Source: Sympetrum striolatum | Lineage: Eukaryota > Arthropoda > Insecta > Odonata > Libellulidae | Assembly: GCA_947579665.1 (NCBI GenBank) | Contig: OX388347.1 | Span: 26,466,562-26,530,561 of the forward strand | Direction: 5' to 3' | DNA: 64,000 nucleotides | Shown: positions 13,215 through 25,329 of the stretch, piece after piece | Position numbering within the stretch: position 1 is the first letter of the stretch | Layout: the number at the start of each line of letters is the position of its first letter | The notes under the pieces: generated by a model | Seen by the model: only the letters and a program-made list of their open reading frames with translations | What the model was told of the DNA's origin: nothing | Databases searched by the model: none | Translations under genes and position numbers: made by a program

Positions 13215-13282
13215 CAGAATGAAAACACCGTACTTTTCCACAGAAATTTTTTTTTGGAAAAGTACGAAGTGTTTTAATTCTG
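13215..13282. repeat. Near-perfect inverted repeat / hairpin
   Basis: The left arm at 13215-13240 runs from CAGAATGAAAACAC to CGTACTTTTCCA. The right arm at 13255-13282 is its reverse complement except for one substitution and a 2-base insertion. The loop of about 14 bases is a CAGAAA plus T run. If transcribed, it would give a stem of about 26 bp, in the size range of a small-RNA precursor or of a miniature foldback relic. The rest of 12911-13750 is AT-rich with nothing else recognised. Confidence 0.7.
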
Positions 13283-13758
13283 TCATATTTTATAAATCAA
13301 GATTTGTTTCTTCATGTTTAAGGGAAGTCGGAAGTAATTTGGGAGTTTGTGTTCCTTATTTTCTTATTCATTCTTTTCATTGTGAAATACCTTCAATGTG
13401 AATTGAAGCAATTGCAGCAATGGCTGCGAAAACATTGCAACTGACCGAAATATTTGATGATCAGCTAAGGCACCGATACTTCCCAATTAAAACAATGATA
13501 ATGGTCTTCAATAACTTTCCATAGATTAAGGTGTGCCATTATGGTGCAAATGTATTATTAAGAATCGTATAAAAATCGCAAATTTAAAACCCGTTCGAGC
13601 TTGCTTAATATTTTAAGTAAATTGAAATTATCTTTGATTAGGAAACGTAGTCCTTCGATTTCAGAGACTAGTCATGTAAACACGGCACGTTACAATTCTA
13701 TATCCGGTTGATATTTCTATTCCGAAAATTCGGTATCCCTAACTTGCAAACATGCACT

Positions 13759-13826
13759 GGCCGGATAGCTCCATCAGCAGAGCAACTAACCGGAAATTGG
13801 GAGTTCCGGGATCGATTTCCGGTCCT
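13759..13826 (+). repeat. tRNA-derived SINE head or tRNA pseudogene
   Basis: This is the best tRNA-like segment in the window on the plus strand. It starts GGCCGGA, has a clear A-box region TAGCTCCATCAGCAGAGC from 13766, and a B-box-like GGATCGATTTCC at 13809-13820 that has one extra T against the consensus. The T stem CCGGG/TCCGG pairs. The anticodon arm is disrupted and the B-box insertion argues against a working tRNA. It is followed by a T-rich sequence, as in SINEs. The competing frames at 13739-13933 and 13752-13970 are not genes. Confidence 0.55.
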
Positions 13827-13970
13827 GTCATATTTTTCTCATTCCTGATCTTCCTTGGGGTTTTCACACGTGCTCGCCAAAGGTGCAAAATCAGTCGTTT
13901 AAACATTTTATACAGCCAATGTTCAATCATCAAATATCTCTTAGAGTCAATTGGAGTTATGAAATTCTAA

Positions 13971-16735
13971 AACGTTATTATGTAACTGAGGCAGAGTAAA
14001 CGATTGATTAAATGAAAGAAGGGCCAAATTTAAAATCAAACTTAGTTCCTCATCGATACCGAAATAATCTCTGGGCGTGCAGTTGGTTTCTGTTATCAGG
14101 AAACTCAAGCGAAATGACTGAAATTTGTCGAAGATTACTCGCAAGGCTGAACGCTACACCTGTGTAAATCTCAGGAGATTGCAAAATGGAGGAACAGGTG
14201 TTTTCACCGCCATGATGCAACCTGAGACACTTGCAAGTCAGCTCAAAGTAGAATTAGGTTTCAGTTGAGAAGATGCTCATGAAGATAAAGTGATATTTGT
14301 CTCCACCGATTCCGAGCAAAAAAGATAAATGGTTGACTAATTCGAAACATTACTTAATCCAGAATTTCCAACTATTAAAGGAAGTAAACAAACGGATTGA
14401 CGCAGGTGATGACGTCAATATGTTGCACAGGATCCATCGAGATGTAGTTGTAGCGAAACGTTTTGCGGGTCCGGGAAGTAAACACTGAAATATACCCGCT
14501 CTGTCAACTGTTTGCCATCCTCATTTCATAGTAGATCCCTTTCGCCAAAGATAAAAGCAATTTCCCGGAATTCATATTCCACTTCCAAAAATCGCCAATT
14601 ATTGGGGCAAGATTTGCTCAAAATTTTCCAAACTCACAACACCAATCTTATGGTTAGTCGCTTTCATTCACTCGATCGTTCGCCATTTCATTCAGGGTGA
14701 TTATCACACTTGATTTTAGTTACATAAAGTTGATCATTTCAATAAAATATGTTTTAGCTTACTGCATAATAATCGCAAAAACTTTTCAAGGAGAGAGAGT
14801 CATAATATTTAATATCAGCCTCACTCATCAGGCTCAATGTTATGTAACAGAATACTGCCATTTACTGGAAACTATTTTCAATAAATAATTAGCCTCAGCC
14901 ATAGATAAACACTCTGTACCTGTCGTTTGCTTTAAACAGATTTTAATGAGTAGGATATTTCTATAAAATTGTAAGAATTAGTTTTATACAAAAGGATTAC
15001 ATTTTCGACTTCAAAAACTTTAAGGTAAGAGGATCAAAAAATATCTTTGACGCTCGACAATAAATTTTCACTACATTCCAACATAATCATTTGAAGATAT
15101 ATATATATATATATATATATATAGTAAGATATCATTTAAAATCTGCTTTATAATCTCAGATGGTGACTCAAAAATACTCAATGGAACATCAGTAGGGGAA
15201 TTACTACGCACTCATGTCCATATTCGAATATTTCCGGATCGTTAGCTTCAGGAATCTGCTAACGTCATATGTTTGAAACTACTTTTAATCCAAAGCAATC
15301 CAAATGTTGATGAGAGGGAGATAAGCGAATGAGTCACACTAGGGATCATCCATCAGTCCATTCTCCAATGTCTTCTTATCAAAGGAATCCCTTCATCTCG
15401 ATCGACAGATTGAATTCTCTCAGAATTCCGCACAAAGGCATTGATGTTCCCGCAGAGATAATTATGCAAACTGCGAAAGCATTCGCTACGCTATGATCAA
15501 GGAATGCGATGATGATCAGGACAAATAGCTTTCGAAAGCTAAATTAATGCTCTATGGATAGCTCTTCCTGGAGGGAGCATCAATTGGTGGAAATCCAGAG
15601 TTAATTTTCCTCTTTAACTATAGTTTCCTAAGAAACACTAATTAGTTTAGTAACTGCCCTTAAAACAGACGTAAGAACGAAATGATATTCTTGTATGCGA
15701 TTGAGTTGGAATATTCCTGGCGCTCTAAGTAACGGCGACGAAAAGCAAGTATTAGTATGCAGATAAACACAATTTAAAATGTGATTTTATTATAAACTTT
15801 ACTAATAAAGCGTGACAATCGTACGGCATGATCCACTTCTTGATTTCAAATGAATGAGAGTGGGAAATCGGCTTCCCAAATTGAACCCATTCTCAATATT
15901 ATAAGTGATTATCCGCTTACGCAAATAATGCTTCCAATGGTATCCACTAGCGTTTAGTATTTTGAAAATTACTTTAATGATTTAATACAAAAGTCGTTAC
16001 CATTCATAAAACACCTCATAAGGAGTTACGATGTCTGCATGGGCAATTTAGAGAACCACAAGTACACAGATTCTGGCAAAATAGTTTCCGTTTTGGTTTC
16101 GCCCCTAATAAATGCTTTTATGTATATTAAGACTGAAGATGGCCCTAAATTAGGGAGCTATATGACAAAATGATAAGAAACTTTCTCTTGACATCTAAAA
16201 AACCATTTGTCTCTACGTAAACTTTGTTTAATAGAAAAAATCCGTATTTGCTTCTTGGCCCAGTATATCATTCCAATCTGTAAATATTTTTATATACAAT
16301 AATATATCCTCCATCTGCAAATATTTTATCACTACTATCTCATCAGCCTTAAATTTGTGGAACTTCATCTTCAAAGCACAAGATAAACTTAGTCCCTATT
16401 CACACACCTGAAGATGACATGAAAGCGTCGATGATAAGTAGTTTATCAGTGTTGCGTATAGAGGATTCATCTGTTTCTTAAAATCAATCAATATCTGTCG
16501 CAGTAATTTCTTATGCGTCTTTCATAAAGAACTTTACTTCCCTGCATCATTTCTTTAACGATTCATCTAATACAAAAACTTCCAATCTCCTAAATTTGAT
16601 ATGAATATATTAATTTTCAGTGGCTTATTAAATACGACTTTAAGCATTATAACTTTATGAGATGAATTTTGATTTATATTTAAAATTTATTTGCACTCCT
16701 ATGAACAAACACTATGCGAAATTAAAGACAAATTT
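13971..16735. other. AT-rich non-coding stretch
   Basis: I recognise no gene. The stretch includes an exact CRE palindrome TGACGTCA at 14410-14417 and the (AT)n microsatellite at 15097-15123. Short frames at 14297-14888 have no recognisable domains. Confidence 0.35.
15097..15123. repeat. (AT)n microsatellite
   Basis: An uninterrupted AT dinucleotide run of 27 bases. Confidence 0.95.
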
Positions 16736-16739
16736 TCTT

Positions 16740-17360
16740 CACTAAATTTGCGCCGAAAAACGATAAAATATCCAGCGTTTCTAATGCTGCCAAAGGCGCC
16801 GAAATTCTGATGACTTCCTCGTCATGACACAGAGACACACCTCAACGATAATTTTATTTGCCAGCGCCTCGCTCAGTTGGCCACCCTTCCCAAAACATAC
16901 CACCATCTTTGGAGGACTCGGAGGCGCCTGGGAAATGATGAATTTAATAAGACGGAGAATTCAATCGTCCCTTGTCAGAGTTTTTTCGCAGACGAGTTGA
17001 GATGAATGCAAAGGGTACAGGACCTTCCCCTCGTCCGAGTGCCTTACTCAGAAAAAAGGTCGGAGTCTGCTTCGGGGCGCCAGACTGCCGTGGCTGAAGA
17101 ATAAAGAAATCGAATGCGGGGGCGGAAGAGTTAGAGTGGAAAGGCTCCCGGCAAATCTGGTGCTGCGACGCAGAGTTCTACGAAAACCGCTAAAAGTTTG
17201 GGTTGAAATGGGCGAGCATCGTACGAGGAAGAAAGCACGTTCTCGACGCAAGAGCACGCCCACGATGCGGTGAAGGAAAGGAAGGCCTAAGTCGTAAAGC
17301 GTTCGACCGGATTTAGACCTTTTTGCGGGTATTTCTCTAACTATCGGAAAGGAGGCTTGG
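16740..17360. other. GC-richer island 6, no gene recognised
   Basis: A CpG-containing, repeat-poor block. A minus-strand frame of 71 codons (17048-17263) is arginine- and serine-rich, as expected from base composition. No domain is seen. Confidence 0.3.
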
Positions 17361-17454
17361 TGACTACTTCTTTTACTCTCTAAGATAGACTTAATACTTA
17401 ATATGATAGTGGAAATAATAAAAAACAGAGAAAAATAAACATTTCACCAATTTC

Positions 17455-17565
17455 AATTATTTAAGATTTTTCTTTCATTCATCATTTTTTCATTTCATCA
17501 TTCTTAACATTCATCTTTTTTCTCTTTTCATCATTCTTAACATCCTCTATTTAAGATTTCATGAA
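17455..17565. repeat. Low-complexity pyrimidine-rich minisatellite
   Basis: Imperfect repeats of TTTCATCATTCTTAACAT and related TTCATTCATC words are flanked on both sides by TTTAAGATTT. It is a local slippage product. Confidence 0.75.
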
Positions 17566-18989
17566 AATCACGCAATCAACTGTCTATTTACTTAATTTAT
17601 TTAGTTTAAGGGTGAAATTTTTCCGGCCACCAATTAGTAAAAATTCCTCGTTTTTGTTCAAGTGTATACTATGTATAAAAGCAGAACAAACGTTATTGAA
17701 GATAACAGTTTCAATGACTAAACTTTTTCACAAAATATTCGTTAAGTTAGAGGAATGAATATCTCTTCAAGATTTTCTCCCTAAAGTTATGAAAAAATAA
17801 TACACCTGTCGTCCGAATTTATTGTTTAGTGTCAGCAATATACGCGTGAATGGGTAAAAACACGAAGAAAGCTGGAGAGCGCATGGGAAACGGAAGTGTA
17901 GCGCGGGACGCCTATTTTTCAGGGAGTTTAAAATTTTAAATCCAATTTTTCAGCCCTTGTTTTTGGATTCGATGAAATATCAGTAATTCTATAACATTCC
18001 TCCATGTTAGCGTATCTGAGAAGAAACAATTTATCCATGGATAAACAGGTTAACGAGCATGAAAATAGATCTCTATCAAAATAAATTTTGACTCTCTCTA
18101 GTTTCTTGGTTCCCAAAAACAACAAATTAAAAAATGTGATTATTTACTCTCTTTTAATTTAACTCCCTCTGTTTACCAATGAGGTAAAGTTAAGGCTGAG
18201 CTCTTATCAGCACTAAGTTGCTTTGGTCACTGGAATCCGTTGAAAAATTCGCACTCGCGATCACGGTGTAATCTAAGAAAGCAGCCGAAATAATTGAGAA
18301 GTACCAAAAGTGACTCCTTGAAGTGAATTTTTCATAATTTTAAGAAACTCACTTAGTTTGCATGAACAGAATAATAAGTTCCAAATTTACAATCTTATAA
18401 CGTCACCATTATTAATTCAACTTCAAATGACAGCCCTGAATGGATTCGATCCTAGATTTTCGCTGGAATGTTCTTAGAAAGTGGGCACACCTGTTGATTC
18501 CGATAAAATTCTCTCGTTTTAAAAGCGTATAGGAGCAGAATTCTTTCCTTTTGCCACTGCTGAGGTCTTCACACAACTCATGAAAATTAACATTTGAGTT
18601 TAAAATACTGGTACCAGTTCAGTTCATAGAATAAATTACGAAAAATTTTATTGCATCCTTCATTCTTTCGAATGCTTCTTAGTTGTATGTGACTTTTTGA
18701 ACTGATATTATTTTGTTGTTGAAGCATTTCGTTTAAGACTAACTGTTTCTCATATGTCACTAACATTTTAAGAGGTTTAATTTCCGTATCATAGCAAATT
18801 CATAATGAACTAAGGCATGCACAGAAAATTATTTAAATAATAAATATAATAATTACTAATATAATAAATACGTTATTATTAAATAGAATTACAATCATTT
18901 CTTTAATGCACAAATAAAGATGCCAATCAAATTATAATACGAAATACGCTTGTAATACGAACGCACGAAACTCATCACTAACAATAACA
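17566..18989. other. AT-rich non-coding stretch
   Basis: No gene recognised. At 18442-18452 the minus strand has GGATCGAATCC, an exact B-box-type word, in a weakly tRNA-like context (18430-18500). The A box and arms are not convincing, so I leave it as a possible very old SINE trace. Confidence 0.3.
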
Positions 18990-19066
18990 TTCCGAGTACC
19001 TGGACTCGAACCTGGATCCTTGAGCTTCGAGAGCCAGCTCGATAACAACGGCACCACTGCGGTCTA
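18990..19066 (-). repeat. tRNA-like (SINE head) segment
   Basis: On the minus strand the segment begins GCAGTGGTGCCGTTGTTATC, which is A-box-like. It continues through CTGGCTCTCGAAGC and reaches a perfect B box GGTTCGAGTCC (19002-19012) inside a pairable T arm, CCAGG/CCTGG-like. The acceptor stem does not close well and the anticodon arm is irregular. A tRNA-derived SINE head or tRNA pseudogene fits better than an active tRNA gene. Confidence 0.55.
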
Positions 19067-21189
19067 CGATTAACTCAAAGTCGCCAAGATATTTCAATTA
19101 TAGCAAAGGTTTAATATTCAAGACAAATGTCTGAGAACCGGTACTTCTAGACGCTTTTTTTGTTATTGAACTGAAAAAATTTTATACTGCAGCATTTGGA
19201 GCCTGAATTCATCTATTTAATTGAACAGCAATATCCCGATCGATGTAACATGCACCACTTCCGTCTGTTTATCTAATTCGAATACCGACAGTTTCCTCGT
19301 CTCATTTGTCCCTGCGTAGCTGAATATCATGTAAGGAGAATAAGTTGCCGCTTCTGAAGAATGCCCCATAAGGAAGGATCAGGTGATGGACATTTTCCAT
19401 GAAACGTGCCGCATCCAGCGTTCGAAGCGACCATTCCGGAGAAAGAAAGCTGCGAGCTGAGAAAAAGAAAGCTTCTTTGAGCACTTCCTCGTAAACCGCG
19501 AATAGATATGGACCCGCATGAACGTGCATTCTTGCATGCGAGCTAAATGTACTTCGATTCGGTGACGATAAAATAACAAACCCTTTTCATTTCTGCACCG
19601 ATTATTCACGCTAATCTGTAATATCGATGAAGTCAATAAAGATTAAACTGCACCGCATCAATGACTCAACACGCTAAGGAAAGGCGTTCCTTCCAAATAT
19701 GTAATCGTCTAATCTATCAGCGATGCATAAGCATGTCTATAAGTACAAAACAACCTCTGTAGGAGAAGCGAATTATAAACATGTCATATTCGTTGTTATA
19801 GACAGATGAGGGTTACTTATAGTTCAAACTCTTAAGATCCTGGTTACGAAAAGGATGTTTGTGCTCGTTTAATTACATGTTCCCAATGTGATAGGTTAAT
19901 GAAGTCTGTAACTGCAGTTTCTGTATTATAAAATAGAGAAAATGTCATTCTTGGTGAAAATTAGAGTTGCATATGAAAGTATGTGGATGGATAACGAGGT
20001 CCAATGTGTTTAAAAGATCTCGACAACGCCTTGGTGCACATAATACCAGCATTTTTGTAAAATAAATGGTTAGGTGGGATTAATGTTATGCCAATAAATA
20101 ATGGGCTTTCAGAAACAGATGGTTCAGAGGCTTAAAGCTTTTATGATGTAGGTGAAGCCTGGATTAGTGAAAGTCATCCTTCAAAAGATATGAAAAATGA
20201 GAGGTTATTAATTTTGGCAAATAAATTGCTTTTATTTGCAAAAGAATATAAAAGAAATGGCAAAATTAGGTGGAACCTGTCCTGCAAGAGAAAGGTTGCT
20301 TTAGGAAGTGACAGAGAAAAAGATGCCTGGAGACCACCAAAAGAGAAGGCGGAGTAAATTAGTTTTAGTAAATTAATACATTGTTGGAGTTATTGGTTGA
20401 GAAAATTACGAATACGTAATAGAAATAGTCTTGGGATTTAATTTAGGAAAATTTGTCTCCAATAATAGCAAACTGCTTGCTGATTTAAAATCTCTTACCA
20501 AATTATCATAAAAACATCATCTGCTCATAAAAATATGGAAGAAAATTAAAACAATGAACCACAAAAAAAGTTGACATACACTGACGATATTAGGATAATA
20601 TAATTGAATTCGTATCTTTATTTTGACTTTTTCAATAAAAATTTTACTAATTGTCAATATAATTCGAAAGCCATAACCTCAATTTGATCTATAAAATAAC
20701 TTATCTCATATTGAGGAAGAAAGATATAAATAATCACAGATTGGTTTGTAGAAATATTCAGAAACCGCGGATTAAAATTATTTCGGGACAAAATAAAGCG
20801 CGTGTACTTGAATAATTTCTGTCAATTACGGCCATCAAAATGTGTTCCAGGAATTCGAAAATCGATTATATCCTTGTTTTAATACACAGAAAATTCAACG
20901 GTTAGAAAATATAGTTATTACAACTAGCTTCGAAAACTAAAATTAGTGAAAATGGAGGATGGTTATATTACCAAGTAAAAAATAAAGCACTTGATATTGA
21001 AAATGTATTTGCCAGTTAAAAGGTTAACAGTGTCAGCTTAAATGAAAACTAGTTAATATCACACCTCCTCACTCCATTTAATTGCGCAGACGTACCATTT
21101 TACTTCTGTCAACCCCAATAATTCCATTTCGCTAACATCCTCACGAATCTCAATTAAATATCAACACAAAAATCAACGAAACATGGCAC
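19067..21189. other. AT-rich non-coding stretch
   Basis: No gene can be defended. A purine-rich plus-strand frame stays open from about 20137 to a stop at 20352-20354. It lacks an early ATG and has no recognised domain. The minus frames at 19302-19636 look like chance. Confidence 0.3.
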
Positions 21190-21640
21190 AAAAAACACAA
21201 CGACAGCCACCTCACCTTCGATGGACCGACGTGGCGAAAGCATCCGGGGAAATCCTCCACATTGGCAAGGTGAAATTAATTAAAAAAGGCGATTCCGCTA
21301 CTCGCCGCTGAAAGAGGATCACACGAGACGAGTATATCCTGGGCCAGCAATTTGCATATCAAAGCAAAAGCCACTAATTGGCTGTAAATTGCGGTTTCCG
21401 GGACGGAGTCTCTCGGGGTGGTCCAAATGCGCCTGTGGGGAGCCGAAACGAGAGGGGGGCAAGGGAGGTCATTCCGCCCTCCTCGGGGCAATCCGCCCGC
21501 AAACTCCTTTCATCCCTCGGGCCATGGGAGCGGTTGGAAAGAGAGCACATTCCGAGGCGCCGGAAATCAAAGAAACAACTGCCAGGATACATAAAATTGC
21601 GGTGGACGACGGTTAATTCCTGCGGTAGGCGAATCTCTTA
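21190..21640. other. GC-richer island 7 with clustered factor-like sites
   Basis: This CpG-rich block includes TTAATTAA near 21275, an exact POU octamer ATTTGCAT at 21350-21357 directly followed by a TCF-like ATCAAAG at 21358-21364, and a homeodomain-like TAATTG at 21375-21380. Four overlapping frames on both strands (21276-21641) reflect composition, not coding. The tight cluster suggests an enhancer, which is inference only. Confidence 0.35.
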
Positions 21641-21814
21641 ATTCGTTAGTTGTTCAGAAAGAATAGACTGTTTCTACTGCCACGGAAGGTTTCGTTTTTT
21701 GATACAGAATGAGTAAAAATGCATCCTTCATTTGATAAAATTGATGACGACGTTATTACGCTAACTTAAGTCTTACGAACAGTCTAACAATTCACCTTAT
21801 TAGTAAAGAATCGT

Positions 21815-21890
21815 GTTCTAACCAGGACTCGAACCCAGAACCTAGTTGCAAGGTTGGAAGGCAAGCACGATAACCTTTTACTGGCATTTA
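21815..21890 (-). repeat. tRNA-Gly-like segment (SINE head or pseudogene)
   Basis: On the minus strand, GGTTATCGTGCTTGCCTTCC is followed by a B-box region CTGGGTTCGAGTCCTGG (exact GGTTCGAGTCC at 21825-21835). The CTTCCAA loop is the same as in tRNA-Gly(TCC). The acceptor stem is not intact. It lies close to dispersed repeat copy 2 (21980-22220), but copy 1 has no matching tRNA segment, so the two may be independent insertions. Confidence 0.55.
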
Positions 21891-21979
21891 ATCCATAGTT
21901 TTTTTATACCAGTCGCGTTCTTGGCCATGATGATACAAGAGGTAATATGTTGATGACAATGCTGATTAATGACATTCAT

Positions 21980-22220
21980 TCTAATCCCTTCTTTTGTGTG
22001 GTATGAAAAGGTTTTTCACAAGGTCATTTTTCTGCATTTGTGTGGACTGTTTCCACTCATCGCCTTCTAGTTGAGAGAGGAAAAAAGAAATACTACCTCA
22101 CTCCTCATCTATTGTAGTAAGATTCAACTCCTCTCCGGGACTTTTAATTGCTATCCGCTTAGGGGTTGAAGTTTCAACCTGCCTTTCGGCCGATTACTTT
22201 ATTTACAGGTATTTATTAGG
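21980..22220 (-). repeat. Dispersed repeat, copy 2 (matches 100-345)
   Basis: This is the partner of the repeat at 100-345. The shared order is AATCCCTT, AGGTCATTTT, purine run, ACCTCACTCCTCAT, CCTCTCC, TAGGGGTT, CCTTTCGGCCGAT. No clear target-site duplication is visible. On the reverse strand it reads GGCCGAAAGGCAGGTT at one end. The class is undetermined. Confidence 0.5.
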
Positions 22221-22439
22221 TATATGACGTCGTGTCTGCCACCTATACCTAGTATTGAGGAACTAAGATGTCGCCAGTTCCGGATAAAAACGGTGCCAGT
22301 TCCGTACATCAGATAGCTATCGACGGCACTTAAAGCTGTGTTATAAACCAATATTATTAAAAAAGACCTCTAGACAAGATGTACCACTAAAGCTGTACTT
22401 TTAGAATCGATACCAGATGATAGTATCGGCTATATTCAA

Positions 22440-22830
22440 ACGAATAATCAATCTCTTTCATGCAATGAATAGAGGTGGAAAAAAAGGGAAAACAAACGAG
22501 GGGTGTTCATCGGAAGGCAATAAAAAGCAGTGACGTGCAGCTAGGCACATACCATTGCGCAGGAAAGAAAGAGGGCATAAGAGGAAAAAATTCTTGAGGC
22601 AGGCGAGCGAGCGAAACAGAATTGCTGAGTGAAAACAAAAAAGAAAAAATCGAGCTGAGAAACCGGTGACTTGGTCTGACTCGCAACTCAAGCGGTAGGT
22701 TACATCAGACAGTTTGGCGTCGAGAAAGTCAAGCCTACATAAGCTAAGCCTCGGGGTGTTTGAGGGCGGTGTTTGTAAACCAAGTTTGATAAAAAGGAGC
22801 CCTAAAATGGATACAAAAAGGAGCACGGTA
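22440..22830. other. Purine-rich island 8, no gene recognised
   Basis: The minus strand stays open for 122 codons (22458-22826), but the product is a leucine- and phenylalanine-rich low-complexity string produced by the purine bias of the plus strand. No start context or domain supports a gene. Confidence 0.35.
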
Positions 22831-25329
22831 CTGACATGATATAATTATGGAGCTTTCCTAAAATTTGCTATCGCTCCATCTATCGGTTCGCCTTCACTTC
22901 AGAAAAATATCGAATATTATCTCGTAAATCTGTCGTCTCCTTGACTCATTCCCTAAGGTATAGAGCGATTATCACATAAACTGGAATTTGTCAGAGGCGT
23001 TTTTTTGTGTTTTCCTTCAAACAAGCTGTTTCCCTAACAATTTGTTCCATTTTACGTTTTATGATATGTGCCACTTCGTTAAACGACTTAAGTAATAAAT
23101 GTAGTTTTCTTTCACTAAAACAAATATTACCTCGAATAGTGAATTTCCCGGACAAAAATGACGGAACTAAATTTAACTTTTCAAACGTACAACTTTTACT
23201 GCAAAAATATGACTCTGCTGTAGAATTCTAAATAAAAAATCATCCCTCTTTTATTTTAAATATCCATAACAATGAAAGATGAAGCTAGAGCTATAAACAG
23301 GACTCTCAAACATGAACCTAATGCAATACATAAGAATGAACCGAACCGACACTACAGAAATTTCATTGAAGTTTACGTGGCTGATTTTTGCGAAACATTC
23401 CACAAAACTTTTATGAAGACTCTCACAATTCTGATGCATAATGTTTCTTAACCCCTTTATCAAGACGAAGAAAAAAATGACTGTCATTTCAAAAATCAAT
23501 CTGAATAAAAATTATTATTACATGGTCTTATGTCTGTCTGTAAGTTTTGTTCATCATAACCATAATCAAGGAATATTACCTACTCTTAATATGACGATCA
23601 TATACTAACCATTTCAAAAAAGTTAGAGCTTTCACAAAGACCCAGTGTTCAGTACTATTAGTTTACTAAGCTGCTAACACAACATCGCAATTGCTACCTT
23701 AGGAATCGAATTAGCAACAAAATCGACCATGATTATTTTGAGAACGAAAGTATATATTATTTAAAATTCAATTCAAAAAGTACAATTTTAAACCATCTAC
23801 TGCGTAAAACGATACATTAATTATAAAAATTTACAGCTAAAATCCGATATCCGAAGGTTTGCTAATCTTCCCTTAATCAAGAAGTATTGGCTCCCCTTCC
23901 CCAAACATCTTATGGGCCTAAATATCCTGCAAGTATATATTCTTATGAGAGTTGGGTTGAATAATCACCTTAGTCGTCAGGACAACTGGCTGTTCAAAAC
24001 CACAAAATTATACATATTTTTCGTCTTTTTCCTCCAAATAGTAGTAATTTTCAATTCAAAACAATATAACACAGCAAAAGAAGATTTTTTAAATATTCTA
24101 TATTTTGATACTCGTCTCGATTTTGTAGGACCAATTTTTCTAATTTAATTTTGTAGATGAGATGAAGCTTGCCAAAGATAAAATTAACCTGAATTTCTTC
24201 TGGAGATCATTACAAAACGTCAAGAATAGAATCCAAAACTCTTTTGGCAAAAAATATGGACATTAAATAGTTGATTGGACCTCCAATGAATCCTTAAAGT
24301 TCAAATTTGTATCACATTGGGAAATGCAAGAATTTGATTTTCAATCAAAAAAAATTGCTTAAATCCTTTTCTTATGTGGAGTTAGCGGCAAAAACATTAA
24401 AGTAAACTACAAAGTACAAGCACTGGAATTTTTTTCTGCAAAGAAAACATGCATTCCATTGACAAGCTGAATACGCTCGCAAGGTCACGTACCAGTTTTA
24501 AAAACTGCTGAACGATATTTTTTTTAATTCCCGTACGTCAGTGTTTCTACTCATTCACTCTTTGTTTTCCCATTGGCGAACACTAATCGTACCATTCCAA
24601 ATAATGTGCGTAGATAGAAAATAGTACGATGGCAATTTCAGCTGTTCACGCTATTTCTTCATTAGAGTTCCAAGTAGTCTATAATTACAACACCAATACC
24701 AATTAAGGGCTCATGAAGAGAATATTCTGCTAGCTAAGTTTTTGCAGTTTGCTGTCATCACCTTATCGAGAAGAACAAGACAGAAATAAGCTTGGATAAA
24801 GAGAGAAGCTGATCATTAATTACGAGAATTGCCATTGAGACAGAGGCAAAAACGTATCAGCAGTCAAAGGAGGTATTATACTGAAAAGCCAGCTGTACTT
24901 GACGGGTGTATCTCGATAGTGAGCAGAGCTACTTCTCGAGCACGTTCTGAGACAAGCCAATATATCCTTCCAAAGAAATATTCACAGCCATAACTTTGAC
25001 ATATATTAACAAAATTAACAGCGATTTAGATAAGGCTTTAATGCTTTCTTGAGATTGAGATTTATGCCATCTAAATATGATTAGTGCTGACACATCAATA
25101 CAAAAATCTAAAAATACCGTTAATGAATGCTTAAAGTATACCTAAGATAATATGTTATAAAGGTGCTTCATTCCTTCCTTACTGTATTAAACCGATCGTT
25201 GGTGTACTTAAAAAAGTACGTTTAAAAAACCCTTACTTGAATGTTTGTTGAAATAATATTAAGTAATTCAATTTACACCTATGACTCCAATTCCCTAATT
25301 CTAATATTCATTTTCTTTTCTACTCATCG
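22831..25329. other. AT-rich non-coding stretch
   Basis: Nothing recognisable. Short frames (23007-23231, 23251-23499, 23912-24148) have no domains. Confidence 0.35.

Noticed and set aside
17455..17565. CRISPR-like array
   Set aside because: The repeats are short, contiguous and low-complexity with no unique spacers, and the sequence is eukaryotic.
18990..19066. Functional tRNA gene
   Set aside because: The B box is perfect, but the acceptor stem does not close and the anticodon arm is irregular; it fits a SINE head or pseudogene.
22458..22826. 122-codon minus frame
   Set aside because: Low-complexity Leu/Phe-rich product caused by purine bias on the other strand.
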